This document shows positions 1 to 12,257 of a stretch of DNA of 64,000 bases, piece after piece (positions within the stretch are counted from its first letter, which is position 1; the number at the start of each line of letters is the position of its first letter). A model generated the notes under the pieces. That model did no database searches. It was not told the DNA's origin and saw nothing but the letters and a program-made list of their open reading frames with translations. Location of the stretch: the NCBI RefSeq assembly GCF_024362695.1, contig NC_065420.1, forward strand, positions 11,509,420 to 11,573,419. The letters run 5' to 3'. Source of the DNA: Pectinophora gossypiella (Eukaryota; Arthropoda; Insecta; Lepidoptera; Gelechiidae). Both the position numbers and the translations under genes were made by a program.

Positions 1-230
1 GTGTGTGTGACGTCCGACGCCATACGATTCAAGACTAAAGTAAGACCGGGGGGAGAGGTAAACTAGCTCAGCCGCTGGTGGGGAGCGGAGAGTTGCCGTT
101 CTATACATAGTATTATTTCTTATTCTATAACCGGAGTTGATGAGGTTGGTTATCGACCTCACAACCCACATGAAAGAAAGCATAAAGATATAAGTACCAC
201 GCGACAAACCATCATGTGCCCGTTGAAATG
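1..230. repeat. SINE 3'-tail remnant and flanking sequence
   Basis: Around 132-175 the sequence has the 'gttgatgaggttggt...cctcacaacccaca' signature that ends the tRNA-headed SINE seen complete at 24231-24540, in reverse orientation. The first bases (gtgtgtgtgacgtc) resemble the edge of the repeat at 21763-21860. No gene is visible here. Confidence 0.4.
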
Positions 231-2477
231 AAATGAAATAAAATTTATTCGCTCTAGAGTGGTACAAAAGATCTTAAAAATATTGTAACAAAAAAAGTCC
301 ATCATTCAACCATACAGCGTGCGAATATTAATATTAAATAATTTATAATTAAATGAACATTTTAATCTTTAATAAATCTGTCTTAAAAAAATAACAATAG
401 ATATTTTAAATACACAAAGAACAATTAACCTTAATTTAAATAAACGGTTGTGACTTTAAATGGTAAAAAAATATATATTATAATAAAAAAGTTTATTTAG
501 GTAAAACCTACGACACACATATTATACATTTACAACATTAAAATATACACAGATGTGCGAGTATGTTCTTCCCTTTCTCTATGTAACTTTAAGAAATAAG
601 AAATCCCACCGATTTCGTTAAAAGTATTTCGATGTCTTAATTAGAAAAGCAATCAAGTATTCTAGTCGAATGTTTAAAAGTTCTTGATTTTAAAGGAGAC
701 GTCTGAAAGTTAGAGTAGCTTTGCTGAAAATCGGTTTTACGATGTATTTTATTTATATTTATCCCTTTACAATTCTATAAAGTCGACTTTTATTGTTATT
801 ATTTTCTTAACCCTTCTCCCCTCCCCCTTCACCCCTTTCGAAGGGCATTTACCGGAGACACGGGTCACAGACCAAGTGTCACTGGAAGGAAATAATAATT
901 ATTATTAACAAATGCAGAAAGCAGCCATACTTAAAACCAGTACGCAAATTCCTATCTTCCAACATTGATCATGACTGTACGGACAGAATACCAAAAATTC
1001 CCGCCTAATACCATCCTATTATTATAATAATAATAATAATACACTATTATAATATATATTATTTTTAATTAACAAAATGAAAAAGCTATAATTCATATGT
1101 CTAGTTAATTGGAAACTCTGCTGCCGAGATCCTTCAAACTCCGGTACATTTAATTTTTTTGTCGAAATAACAATGTTCGCCATCTACGAATTTCCAGCGC
1201 ATGTTTATTCATGGCTGATGTAATTCAGAATAAACAGATATTATTACGAAAATTTAGTTTCGGAATCACGGCTCGTGGACTAAAATAAGCAACGATCCAC
1301 CTGCTTAGAAACAATTTACTCGAGCGTAATCCAAGTTATGACAGAGCAAAGAGATTTTATGCTAAGAAATTTAAATAAGTACTGAAAAAAAAATCACCAA
1401 CGGGCGTAAATGAACGGTGGTCACCCCAGAAGAACATGGTTCTCACATCGTCGAATCCAGCACGAGGCTAAACCAATCTATCTCCCTAGCATTGCTGAGG
1501 GAATTTGTATGAAACCGTAAACACAATCCCTTGCCTTGCTTTAAAGTCTAAAATTACAAAACAATTAATCCCGGCCTGCAGGGCTAACACGCGCAATGTG
1601 ATAAAATTATCAATAGATTCAATAAATTTTGTCGAAATTGATAAGGTTATTTTTGTCCCTAACATGCGTGGCACGAGCTTTTGACAGAACGACATGACTT
1701 ATTTGACAAAACGACACAATTATATCGGTAGAATCCATAACATGACCGTGCCAAGGTTTTATCACTTTGCGCATGTCAGCCCTACTGGAAAGCTCTCACA
1801 GCCGTCTCTGTTTGGAGTAAGCTTTAATTTCAGATGGAAAACATTGAACTATGAAACTCAGTGTGGGGTACCACCAACCACAAACTAACTCCAACCTCAA
1901 GGTGGCTGTTTGTGTTGTGGTAAAGATAGCTTCGATAGTTCCAGTGGTGTACGAAAACATAGGTCGCGTTGGTTGTTTGAGCGAAAAGGGCGGTTATGCA
2001 AAAATATCGTACAGACAAGTAACAGAGGGAAGGTGGGAAAAACTTACAGATGCGCTGCAGAACGGAGATTTACATTCCCGGGGATACCGTTGCTCGACGA
2101 GGGCCCTCGGAGATGAAGATTGAGGTGCACTTTTAAGATGATAATTGTATTTTGTTTGGTCGGCAGGCACTCTCACGCACGGTTGTTGAAGCAAGAAGTT
2201 GAATGAAGATTCGGAAATTTGAGTGAGCGTGTTCGATGAATGAATGAGTGCCGCCGGGTGATAGGAAGGGGTAGGAAGCGGGAATGACTGATACTTGAAC
2301 AGTGGCCTTGAAAGGCATCCAGACAGTAATGCCATAAAGAACAATACTACGTATAGAACGGTAACTCTTCGCTCCCGCACTAATTGATATCGGGCGCCGA
2401 TTTCACCCCGTCAAAGTAAGAACTTTAATCATAACCTCCTAAGGCCGAGATTTCTAAACACAACAGTTAAACATTAA
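231..2477. other. AT-rich region with no supported gene
   Basis: The stretch is AT-rich with short poly-A/T and ATT runs (for example 1019-1070). Open frames here are short (up to 128 codons), overlap on both strands, and show no recognisable domain, signal peptide or conserved motif. It is likely upstream intergenic sequence or a 5' UTR intron of the GPCR gene. I see nothing else in it. Confidence 0.5.
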
Positions 2478-2870
2478 TGCTGATTCCAGACACCATCTAA
2501 TTTTATTTTAAGTTATACCTATCATTTTCTTATCTGCCGAATATGAAAGAGACGGGTAATCGACAAAAAAAAATACAAAAATACAAAATTCGACAGGCGT
2601 TAAATTTATGGAACACACGTCTATTTTAGGCAGAAATTTAAACAGCACTTAAAATTTTACATTGGCCAATAACCCGACAAAATTAAGTCGACAGCACACG
2701 TCAAACGGGTTGCATATCAGCGAGATGCCTATTTTATTCGCCCTGTTTATTTATTTGTTTTAAAATGAACAGTTGTCAGTTATCTGTCCCTTTCCTTTTC
2801 GAAGGATAAGAGAATGACGGATAGAAATTAAAATAAAATTAAGAGGTGTCTGCAGGAATCGGGGCCATTA
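2478..2870. mobile_element. MITE with long terminal inverted repeats ('ggccccgattcctgcagacacc' family)
   Basis: The left end carries a degenerate 'gattccagacacc...aattttattttaagttata' and the right end its reverse complement, 'ggtgtctgcaggaatcgggg'. The interior shares 'ggaacacacgt', 'gcatatcagcgagatgcc' and 'gacagcacacgtcaaac' (in either orientation) with copies at 26527-26894 and, partly, 39510-39706. There is no coding capacity. It looks like a non-autonomous DNA transposon. Confidence 0.6.
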
Positions 2871-4731
2871 CTGTCATATACAGTTAATTTGCGAAACACG
2901 AGCTATCTCAACTTTGTTTAAGTACTAATTTGAAATCTTTTTTAACCTCACTTCAAAGGAGATTATACAGTTTTAAAAGGTCACTGCAACCTCGGATCCT
3001 TTCAAAATAATACTCATTTACAAATAAGTACTTACTATCTTAAGCGTGCCGCTTCAACTCCGTTTTCCTTAAGACTTTTGAATACATTTATAAACAGATA
3101 ATCCATGCAAAAATGCTATTTGGACAATTACGTAAGTACTGAAAGAAAATAATATTTGGACTTAATACAAGTGAGATATAGAATTAAAAATATTTTATTT
3201 ATCTTCATTCCATTTATTTTAGCCTTTTTTTAAATAACAAATGCACCTTTACACTCCGCCCCTAAATGTGACTACAAAAATTTGGTAAAACGACAACTTA
3301 TACCCAGATTATGATTTTTTAAAAGGACGATTACGTAGTTTTCGTTATAAGGCGAAATTATAAGCTTTTCTAAAAAGGTAAATTAATCGTTTGTATGAAA
3401 ACACGTTTGCCTTAGCACGTTGACAGGCCAGTGACCCATATACGGGCCATGACGGACTAGCTCCATACGTCCGTGACCCATACATCCCGGACGCTCTGAT
3501 TGCGGCCCTTGAAAGTAAGAGATATGGTTTACTTCCTATAGCACTCAACAGGTATGAAGTGAAGTGTTTAGAATACATTTATCTGGGAGCACGGCAGTGA
3601 CCCCGCCAAGACGAGCAAAGCAAAGCGCAAGGGCAGGCACTACTTACCTTTTCTCGAAACGTTTCGCCGATTTTTTGAACCCTCATAACTAAGGTTTGGA
3701 TTATTAGTTCTGTTTTTAACAGAACGTATAAAAATTTGAAGTAATTCAAATTCAAAAATATCTTTATTCAGTAGGTAACATAGTTACACTTTGAATCGTT
3801 GATTTTTACATAACGAACGTCTCATCCGCCTAAAACCACTGCAGCTTCTCACAACCTGTATAGCCGGGGAAAAGAAGCTGCAAGAAATATATGCGGGACT
3901 TACAAGGAAATCAAAACATTTTGTATGGGGACTGTCAACGTGTTAATATATGTGTAAAGGATTACTTACACATTTTATCCTTGAACTGTACATATCAAGT
4001 CAGTAGCACATGCTCAAAATGTGTTTGAATTTCGAGATAAGTACGGTTGTTTGACCTCGACCGTCTCTAAAGTGCCTCTAGCTACAAACCAAGTTGAAAG
4101 GCAAATTAATTTACTTCAACTACAAATATAGTCTACAGTCAGCTGGCCGAAATGACAATGCGTTTTGTCTCAAATTGTATTAAGTAGTCTCTTTATTACC
4201 AAGCATGTTAATTCTTCTGTAACTTTCCTTTTGATGTCAAAATAAAATAGAAATTGATTTTCAACCCTACAGGGTACTGTGGTTTTTAACATTCCACTCT
4301 CATTTATAAAGATAATGACGAATATTTTTCTTTAAAATTATTTGAATTTTGTTTTCATTTATAATTAAAGTGTGTATAAGAATAGAAAGAATTATACTAG
4401 TGTTTTTCGTCGTAACACCGTTACGGCGCGTAGTCTGCGCTACGGAAGGCTATTGCTACGTACTACGTAGACGGTAGTTACGATGTTTCTTGTTGTCAAT
4501 AATATTCTGACCCAAATCTTCGAAACCAAAGTTTGAAGGATAATCTTGATAAAGTTTCCAAGTTCTAAGTTTTTAGTCCATAAACCTATTTTCGGTTTCC
4601 AAGATGTTCGCTACCTAACAGTTGACGTAATAGTTGTCAATCTTGTCGTTTCACTATCTTACAATATTATTGTGGACATATCTTAAACTTTTGTACTTAA
4701 ATGAATCTTGTACAGGCAAAAAATGCTTGAA
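2871..4731. other. Noncoding region with one LINE-tail-like repeat
   Basis: No gene is supported. Around 3740-3905 an A/T-rich run followed by 'agtaggtaacatagttacac' and 'ccgcctaaaaccactgcagc' looks like the inverted 3' tail of a non-LTR retrotransposon. The 3410-3530 stretch is locally GC-richer and unexplained. The rest is AT-rich without recognisable content. Confidence 0.35.
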
Positions 4732-4815
4732 GAGCCGTGATAGCCCAGTTGGTAGAACGCTTGCCTCTTACTTTGAGGTCGCAGGTTCGAATCCAGGATA
4801 GGCCTAAACCAATGA
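4732..4815 (+). mobile_element. tRNA-derived SINE head
   Basis: A pol III A box (tagcccagttgg, 4741-4752) and B box (ggttcgaatcc, 4784-4794) stand at tRNA-like spacing. The acceptor-stem ends do not pair well, so a functional tRNA gene is unlikely. The downstream sequence runs directly into a foldback MITE arm at 4822-4956, so the SINE body is missing or replaced. Confidence 0.6.
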
Positions 4816-4821
4816 AACAAT

Positions 4822-4956
4822 TCATGTTTTTTTAATTATTTTCAGTTCCACACTATTGCGATGGAAAATTCCACTTGATATCAACTCAGAATCATGGTCA
4901 GAAACCTCAAACTTTTCGTTACGATGTCACTAACACCGTGTATAAGGCAATGACGA
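4822..4956. mobile_element. Solo arm of the ~230-bp foldback MITE
   Basis: Contains the right half of the foldback family seen whole at 39710-39934 and 39970-40198: a 'ttttcagttccaca' centre, 'ggaaaattccacttgatatc', 'aactcagaatcatggtc', and the terminus 'acgatgtcactaacacc'. The opposite arm is absent. It lies about 70 bp upstream of the first coding exon of the GPCR. Confidence 0.6.
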
Positions 4957-5025
4957 ACCGTTTGATCCGCCAGAGTATGCTGATCCCCGACACATGTACT
5001 AAATAATATATTTTACTTGTTACAG

Positions 5026-5067
5026 ATACACCGGTTCACGATGAAACCTTAGTAAACACAAGCAATT
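5026..5067 (+). promoter_or_regulatory. 5' UTR segment of GPCR with a three-codon uORF
   Basis: A consensus splice acceptor (ttttacttgttacag) ends at 5025, so transcription probably starts in an upstream noncoding exon not identified here. Between the acceptor and the main ATG at 5068 is an upstream ATG-AAA-CCT-TAG at 5041-5052. Such a mini-ORF could lower translation of the receptor; that is inference. Confidence 0.45.
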
Positions 5068-5328
5068 ATGGACATCGATGAAAAAGTCTCCGGCCCAGGC
5101 GGCGCGTCCCAGCGCAACTGGACCCACCTGAACGCCACAAACGAGCTGCCACTAGACATGCGCTTCAACCATGGCCACATGGTGTCTATAACTGTGTACA
5201 GTGTGCTAATGGTGATATCTGCAACCGGAAACATCACGGTGCTGTCACAGTTGGTGAAGAGACGACGGGCGAAGAGAGCCAGTCGGTTGGATGTGCTGCT
5301 AATGCATTTGGCTGTTGCTGATCTTATG
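5068..5328 (+). CDS. GPCR coding exon 1: N-terminus, TM1, ICL1 and start of TM2
   Basis: Encodes residues 1-87. The extracellular N-terminus has sequons NWT (17-19) and NAT (22-24), followed by DMRFNHGH, which resembles the DMxFNxGH block of insect AKH receptors. TM1 (about residues 40-60) contains the GN motif (ATGNITVL). A basic intracellular loop (VKRRRAKRASR) leads into TM2, LLMHLAVADLM. The exon ends in phase 0 at ATG|gtgagg. The start is the first ATG giving a long frame after the 5' UTR acceptor. Confidence 0.88.
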
Positions 5329-8300
5329 GTGAGGGTTTTATTTATTTATTTTATTTAGAGGAGCTCCGTGGCGCAGCGGTAAACGCGTTCGGTCTGCGAT
5401 TGTTGAAGTTAAGCAACTTTCGCAAAATTAGCAGTCGTTAATAACCATCAATCCGCACTGGGCCCGCGTAATGGTTTAAGGCCTGTTCTCCCTATCCATC
5501 CATAGGGAAGGCCCGTGCCCCAGCAGTGGGGACGTTAATGGGCTGATGATGATGATGAACCAACTTATAAAACAGAACATTTAACAAAGTATTTAACAAA
5601 CCAACTTAAGCTACTTAAAGGTTACCCTAGATAAGTTATACAGATAGAAAGGTACGGTCTCGAGTACTAATATGTATACACTTTGAAACCATGTCACATT
5701 AACTTTTTTGACAAATTAAACCGTAAGTCTCATTAAATGTCAAATATGAAAGTGCGATAGGGTTCTAAAGTGGGTACATGATATTGCTCACGACTGTACA
5801 TTGTCATTATGAGCAGACTTATGCAAACCCGCGCCGCGTTTTGTTTTGTTAACTAACTTTTTTACTTTTGAGCAGCGGAAAATTACATTATATATTTATT
5901 ACATTTTATATTACGAGCAATAGTAACATTACAGATTTTGTTGAATTTATTATACAAAAATCGATTTAAGCTTTATCGAGTGGCAGAATGTGTTTGAGCC
6001 GCTGACTTGTGTAGACAATACCGTCTTCACCATAAGAGCATACGGGGCCCGTGCCCAGGGCCCCCATTCTCGGGGGCCCCGAAGGATCACACACAACAAC
6101 AACAACAACAACAACACAACTTCTCTCACACATTTATTCTCAAAACGTTTTTGTCGGGCACATTACACTTTTTTCACAAACCAGGGGCCTGTTTAATAAA
6201 ACTTACAATTCTAAATTACAACGACAAGTTAGTGTTCATTACGTAGCTAAAATGAAACTGCAAAATATTCGTGATCACACACTCCGCAATGCACATCAAA
6301 TTGTCATTGTAATTTACAATTGTAAGTTTTATTAAACAGGCCACTGGAATCTTATCAGAAGGTTAGATTTACAATGTATATCCATATACGCCATTACTTT
6401 TCCAAAAACTAAAAAACCTATGCTGTATTTGATTACCTATAAATGGGTTCATAGGTACTTAGTAAAAAATGTGTTTTTCTTTTTTTACTTTCCAATTCGG
6501 TTTCTTTACTTTCAAAAAGGGCCCCAAATTCTTGTGTGCCCAAGGGCCCCAGCCTAGTTTAAGACGGCGCTGTGTGTAGACGTTAGTATTATATGATCTG
6601 TGGTGTAGGCAATGAAGCAATTTACTGAACTTGAAAGATTTACGAATTTAAGTATCTTTTTTAATTTATAAAGTATGTAAGCACACTTTTAGTATCAACC
6701 CGAAGATTTGTGACTAAATACTGCAAAGCAAAGCAACTGCTTCTAATTTTCAAGTTCAAAAGCCAATCAAGTCAAGCCAAGTTATTCTATTCTATTCTAT
6801 TCTATTCTATTTGTATTGTTAATATTTATTAACTAATACTTTGAAAAAAGACTTTCAAAGGTCATTTCATATTTCTTTATACAAACATACCTGCGGGTAA
6901 AGTAATTAATGGACTGAAATAAAACAAACATTCATTAAATTCGATTTCTCAATGTAATACCAATTAAGTATAAAAAGCTTTTAAAAAGTTCATAAAAGAT
7001 TGGTTATTTAAGAACATATTCTATGACTTTAATAAATTTCTTTGCTATAATAATGTATACACTTAATTAATGTACTTACTAATGACATGTAGCTTACGTT
7101 ACCAATAAAGATTTGTATTTGTTGTATTTGTATACAAACGAACAAAAAATACTTTCATAAATTAAACTGACGAATTCCCTTCGCTTTTGTTTTTGGCTTT
7201 CCCCATTTCATCCTTACCTTGACCCTTCTCTTACTTTGTTAAAATAAATAATGTTTGTGATACGTAATTAACCGGAACAAATGAATATTTGCCCAGATTA
7301 TTTACGTTGAATTTAACCCTTTCAAGGCTTGTTACCACGGTACGTTAAGTCGTTAGTCCCGGTTACTATCTGATGTAAGTATTTAGTCGTTACATGAGCC
7401 ATGCCAGGGGCCTTTGGTGGCTCAATAATAACTCTGACATAATGTTGTAATTCACTCGCGTTTTGATCATAAAGTATCGTTTCCGCTACAACCGCTAGTT
7501 GTTGATAAAATCACTGACCGCATACCGACATTGCCTATTGATAGGTCGATGTTACACTATTTATCCCGCACTCCGCTCGCCGATGACACATTTTCCGATC
7601 CTGGAGAGGTTGAAATGTTAATTGGGTTTGCTGAAGTTGGTCGTCCACTTTACAACCCACACTATAGAAGAAGACCACAGTCGCAGGAAACTTTTTTCCT
7701 AAACTATCAATTTGTGGGTTTACAATCGACCGATCTTCACTTCCCTTATTAAGCCTATAAAGGCCAATTAACGTAACGAATACTATGGGGGGTGATTCCC
7801 TTAAGTAAATAAAAGACTAAAAAAGGGGGGGTGATTCAGACCATGATTCTGAGTTAATATCAAGTAGAATTGCCTATCGGAAAATTCTTAAAAGTTTTAG
7901 CGCTTTTTTAATTAAGTACTTATTTTCAGTTCCATACTTTTCTTGCGACGGAAAATTCCACTTGATATCAACTCAAAATCATGGTCTGAATCATCCCTCA
8001 AAGCTTTCGTTGCGATGACACTAACACCCGGTATATTGTATTGACCTGATCTGTGCAATAAAAGATTTTTTTTTCAAATAAAACTATGATTAGTCATATT
8101 TACGATATGATCATAATAAGGATAAGTTTCAAATAAGCTAAGTGACTACTTCGTCTGTTACGAGTTGAATGAAGCGGAATAATTACTACGGGTTCAATAA
8201 ACACAAGCGTCCTACGACACGATTTCCTAATATACTTACTTAATTATAGTTCCGAAATTATTTTCGCCAGATAATTCTGTACTTAATCATCATTATCTCC

Positions 8301-11300
8301 CTAGCATTATCCCGTTTTTGACACGGTCCGCTTACCTAACCTGAAGGTTTGACAGGTCCGGTTTTACAGAAGCGACTGTCTGTCTGTACTAAACTCTACA
8401 AACCCAAAAACAAACCGAAACTCTTCTAAACACACAACTAAAACCACTCCCTTTCCCTCTCTCTCTCTCTCTGTCTGTCTCTTTCTCTCTTCTAAAGTCT
8501 TTGTTTCTGTCTGTATATGTGTCTGTACTTAATCATGCCTTATTATAAATACTGACAATTGATTATTGTTTGACATTATGTTACTTGTTATTGGAAATGA
8601 ATATGATATTGTATGCTTTAGGCAGACCACAGAGCTTTAACATCTGTATTATTTTCACCATGTATTTACCTTTATGTCACACATAAACAACCTATATACG
8701 TCCCACTACTGGGCATAGGTCTCCCCTTAATCAACCGAAGGGGGTATGGCATACTCGACGCTACTTTCACTGCAGGTTCATAGAGGCATTTGGTCCAACA
8801 ACCCGAGACCACGGGCTTAACGTACCTTCCAAAGCGGAATTAACTTTCTTTATCGAACAACTAGGTGATTCAGCCTGCAAGCGATTTTCGACAGTGTCCT
8901 TATCGGGAATCAAACCCGACACATAAACCAGCACAATCCGTTCTTAATTCGTAAAATATTTGAACACCACGCGTCGTAATCGGTGATTCGTAAAAAACAT
9001 ACGAATAGTTGCCATATAGAAAAAGGTCGAATCTAATTCTGACACTAACAGGATATTGCTGTGGAAATATTATGATTTTTATATTTATGTTGAATAAACA
9101 AAAGCTCAGAGTAGCAATTTAGTATTTCCGTTTGGCTTGTAGGTCATATCCTTAATGTTTAGGATGCCAAGAATCCTACTTAGATGCTAAAATAAATCAG
9201 CTTTTTTATGGGGGCGATTTTTTACCAGCGTCAAATTGGCGGGACCAATTGCTTAATGTTGAAATTGCATATTGTTAAATATACTACCTATCCACTACTA
9301 CTTAATACCTAAACTAAAAAATCTAGTACCTTTCTCATTCAAACTTCTTCTTCTATCGTGTGGATTATGAGGTGAATTACCAACCCCATCAACCCTGGTG
9401 TCAGGGTTATTACTGAGCCGCCATAGGCCCCTGAGATGACTCATGTAACGACTACGTACTTACATCAGTAGGTAATAACCGGGACCAACGGGTTTACGTG
9501 CCTTCCGAAGCACGAATCTTTTTACTTTTTGGATAATCAGGTGATCAGCCTGTAATGTCCTAACCAAACTAGGGATCACAAAGTGATTTTTGTGATTTGT
9601 TCCCACCGGGATTCGAACCCGGGACCTCCGGATCGTGAGCACAACGCTCAACCACTGGACCACGGAGGCCGTTATTCAAACGATATACACGTTAATAACT
9701 GGTCCTGCCATCTTGGCGCTAATTAATTTTTGATGGTGACTTTACTGACTTTCTTATGGATAATACTATCCGATCGACAATCAATGAGGGACAATCCAAT
9801 CGGCGTTCCCCAAAAACACGATAGATGGTGTTGTTGTGTTTTCTTCATTTAAACTTTAAATAAATTAATTAAAATAATTGTAGGTCACATTCCTGATGAT
9901 GCCACTGGAGATCGCGTGGGCAGGCACCGTGCAGTGGCTGGCCGGGGACCTGATGTGCCGCCTGATGATGTTCACGCGGACCTTCGGACTTTACCTCTCC
10001 AGCTTCGTGCTCATATGCATCGCTATTGACAGGTCAGTTATTATTTACAATAAAATAGTTAAGGTCAGTATAGGGCTGGGGACCTAACGTGTTCACACGG
10101 ACCTTAGGACTCTACCTCTCCAGCTTCGTGCTCATATGCATCGCTATTGACAGGTCAGTTATTATTTACAATAAAATAGTTAAGGTCAGTATAGGGCTGG
10201 GGACCTAACGTGTTCACATGGACCTTAGGACTCTACCTCTCCAGCTTCGTGCTCATATGCATCGCTATTGATAGGTCAGTTATTATGTACAATAAAATAG
10301 TTAAGGTCAGTATAGGGCTGGGGACCTAACGTGTTCACATGGACCTTAGGACTCTACCTCTCCAGCTTCGTGCTCATATGCATCGCTATTGATAGGTCAG
10401 TTATTATGTACAATAAAATAGTTAAGGTCAGTATAGGGCTGGGGTCCTAACGTGTTCACATGGACCTTAGGACTCTACCTCTCCAGCTTCGTGCTCATAT
10501 GCATCGCAAATGACAGGTCAGTTTTATGTACAATACAATAGTTAAGGTCAGTATCGGGCCGGGGACCTAAATGTAGTCACGCGGGCCATCGAACTCTACC
10601 TCTCCAGCTTCGTGATCATACGCTATTAACAGGTCAGTTTTATGTACAATACAATAAGGTCAGTACCAGGTCGGGGACCTAATGTGTTCACACGGCCCTT
10701 CCAGCTTCGTGCTCATTATTGATGATAGGTCAGTGGGACTTAAACATAGCTGGTGAGGAGTGAGTGTATACATAATATACTGTACACCCTGTCTGCCCCT
10801 TCGGATTATATTATTTCGTTAGAATACTATATTACTATTTGAGAATTGTGAGGACCGAACTGATACAGCCCGCGAGATCACTGCGACCTTGTCAGATCTA
10901 TTGTGATCTAAATCCCTACATTTAAATATCCTCCTCTAGACCGATCCGTTCGAAGAGATCCAACGTCTTTTTGGGAGAAAGCTCCATGACTTCTCGGAGG
11001 TCCATTATGGGCCCCCAAGTGTACGGCTTCTACTATGTATGAGAACCTCACAGCTGCACAGAGAAGTAGTAACGTCTCATCCTCCTTTAAGCAGAATCTG
11101 CATATAGGCATACAGGCACAGAATACATAATTTACTACTACATAATTTTATGGTAAAAATTTTAGTCAGACGAAGCTGTATCGAGTCGCTAATTTACGAA
11201 TATGTTCGCTCCCTAATCCTCACAAAGAAATACCAAAAAATACAAGGTGACATTGGAAAATGTACATATATTTAATAATAATTCACTGTTGCCAAATAGC

Positions 11301-12218
11301 TGCCTGTTTTTATTTCTTGGAAGGAGCAAAACATACCTAACAAAATTAATTTCACGTTTCCTCTCTAAGTAATAATTCACATTATGCAAAGTCTATTAAT
11401 TCCATATCCATCAGTCAACTTGATATTTTTAATGAAGAATTCCAATTACTTACTTTGAAAGCAATTTTAAAATACCCAACTAAATTACTCACAAATTATC
11501 TACTCTAAAAGCCTGTTAAGATAAAATTAAATTTTCCCTGTTTATTTCTCTTAAGAGATTGATATTCACTATTCTTTTTTATTATCTCATTACGGATAAC
11601 CATTATGTTGATTACTGTTTGTTGTTCTGTTTGGTTTCTGTTCTGCTTATAATATACATTTTCAGTTGTTCTCAGAAAAATTGTTAGATTTTTCGGAATG
11701 ACAGCCCGCCATAAGGAAAACTTTTGATACGTGAGGAGCTCGGGGGCGCAGCGGTAAACGCGCTCGGTCTGCGATTGTTGAAGTTAAGCAACTTTCGCAA
11801 AGGCCGTTCATAGGATGGGTGACCGCAAAAAAAAAGTTTTCATCTCGAGCTCCTCCGTGCTTCGTAAGGCACGTTAAGCCGTTGGGCCCGGCTGCATTAG
11901 CAGTCGTTAATAACCATCAATCCGCACTGGGCCCGCGTGATGTAAGGCCCGAACTCCCTATCCATCAATAGGGAAGGCCCGTGCCCCAGCAGTGGGTATA
12001 TTAATGGGCTGATGATGATGACCAACAAAAACATAAGCTCACGAGCCTATGCCAATTGGTGTAGTCAGAAGTACATCCATCGCAAGATGAACTAAGTACC
12101 CACGCTACACCGAGCTTTCTGTTAGACCAACGTGATAGGTGGCGAGCCGTATCGCTGTCTACAATGGCCGAGCCAACTGTGTTAGTGTCTTTTTTTTATA
12201 CCATATTTTAAAATACGC

Positions 12219-12257
<39 letters not shown>

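Noticed and set aside
4732..4810. Functional tRNA gene
   Set aside because: The acceptor stem does not pair convincingly and the sequence looks like a SINE head.
10033..10737. Tandemly duplicated functional exon 2 copies for mutually exclusive splicing
   Set aside because: Units carry only the exon's 3' end, lack its acceptor and 5' half, and contain in-frame stops, so they cannot replace exon 2.
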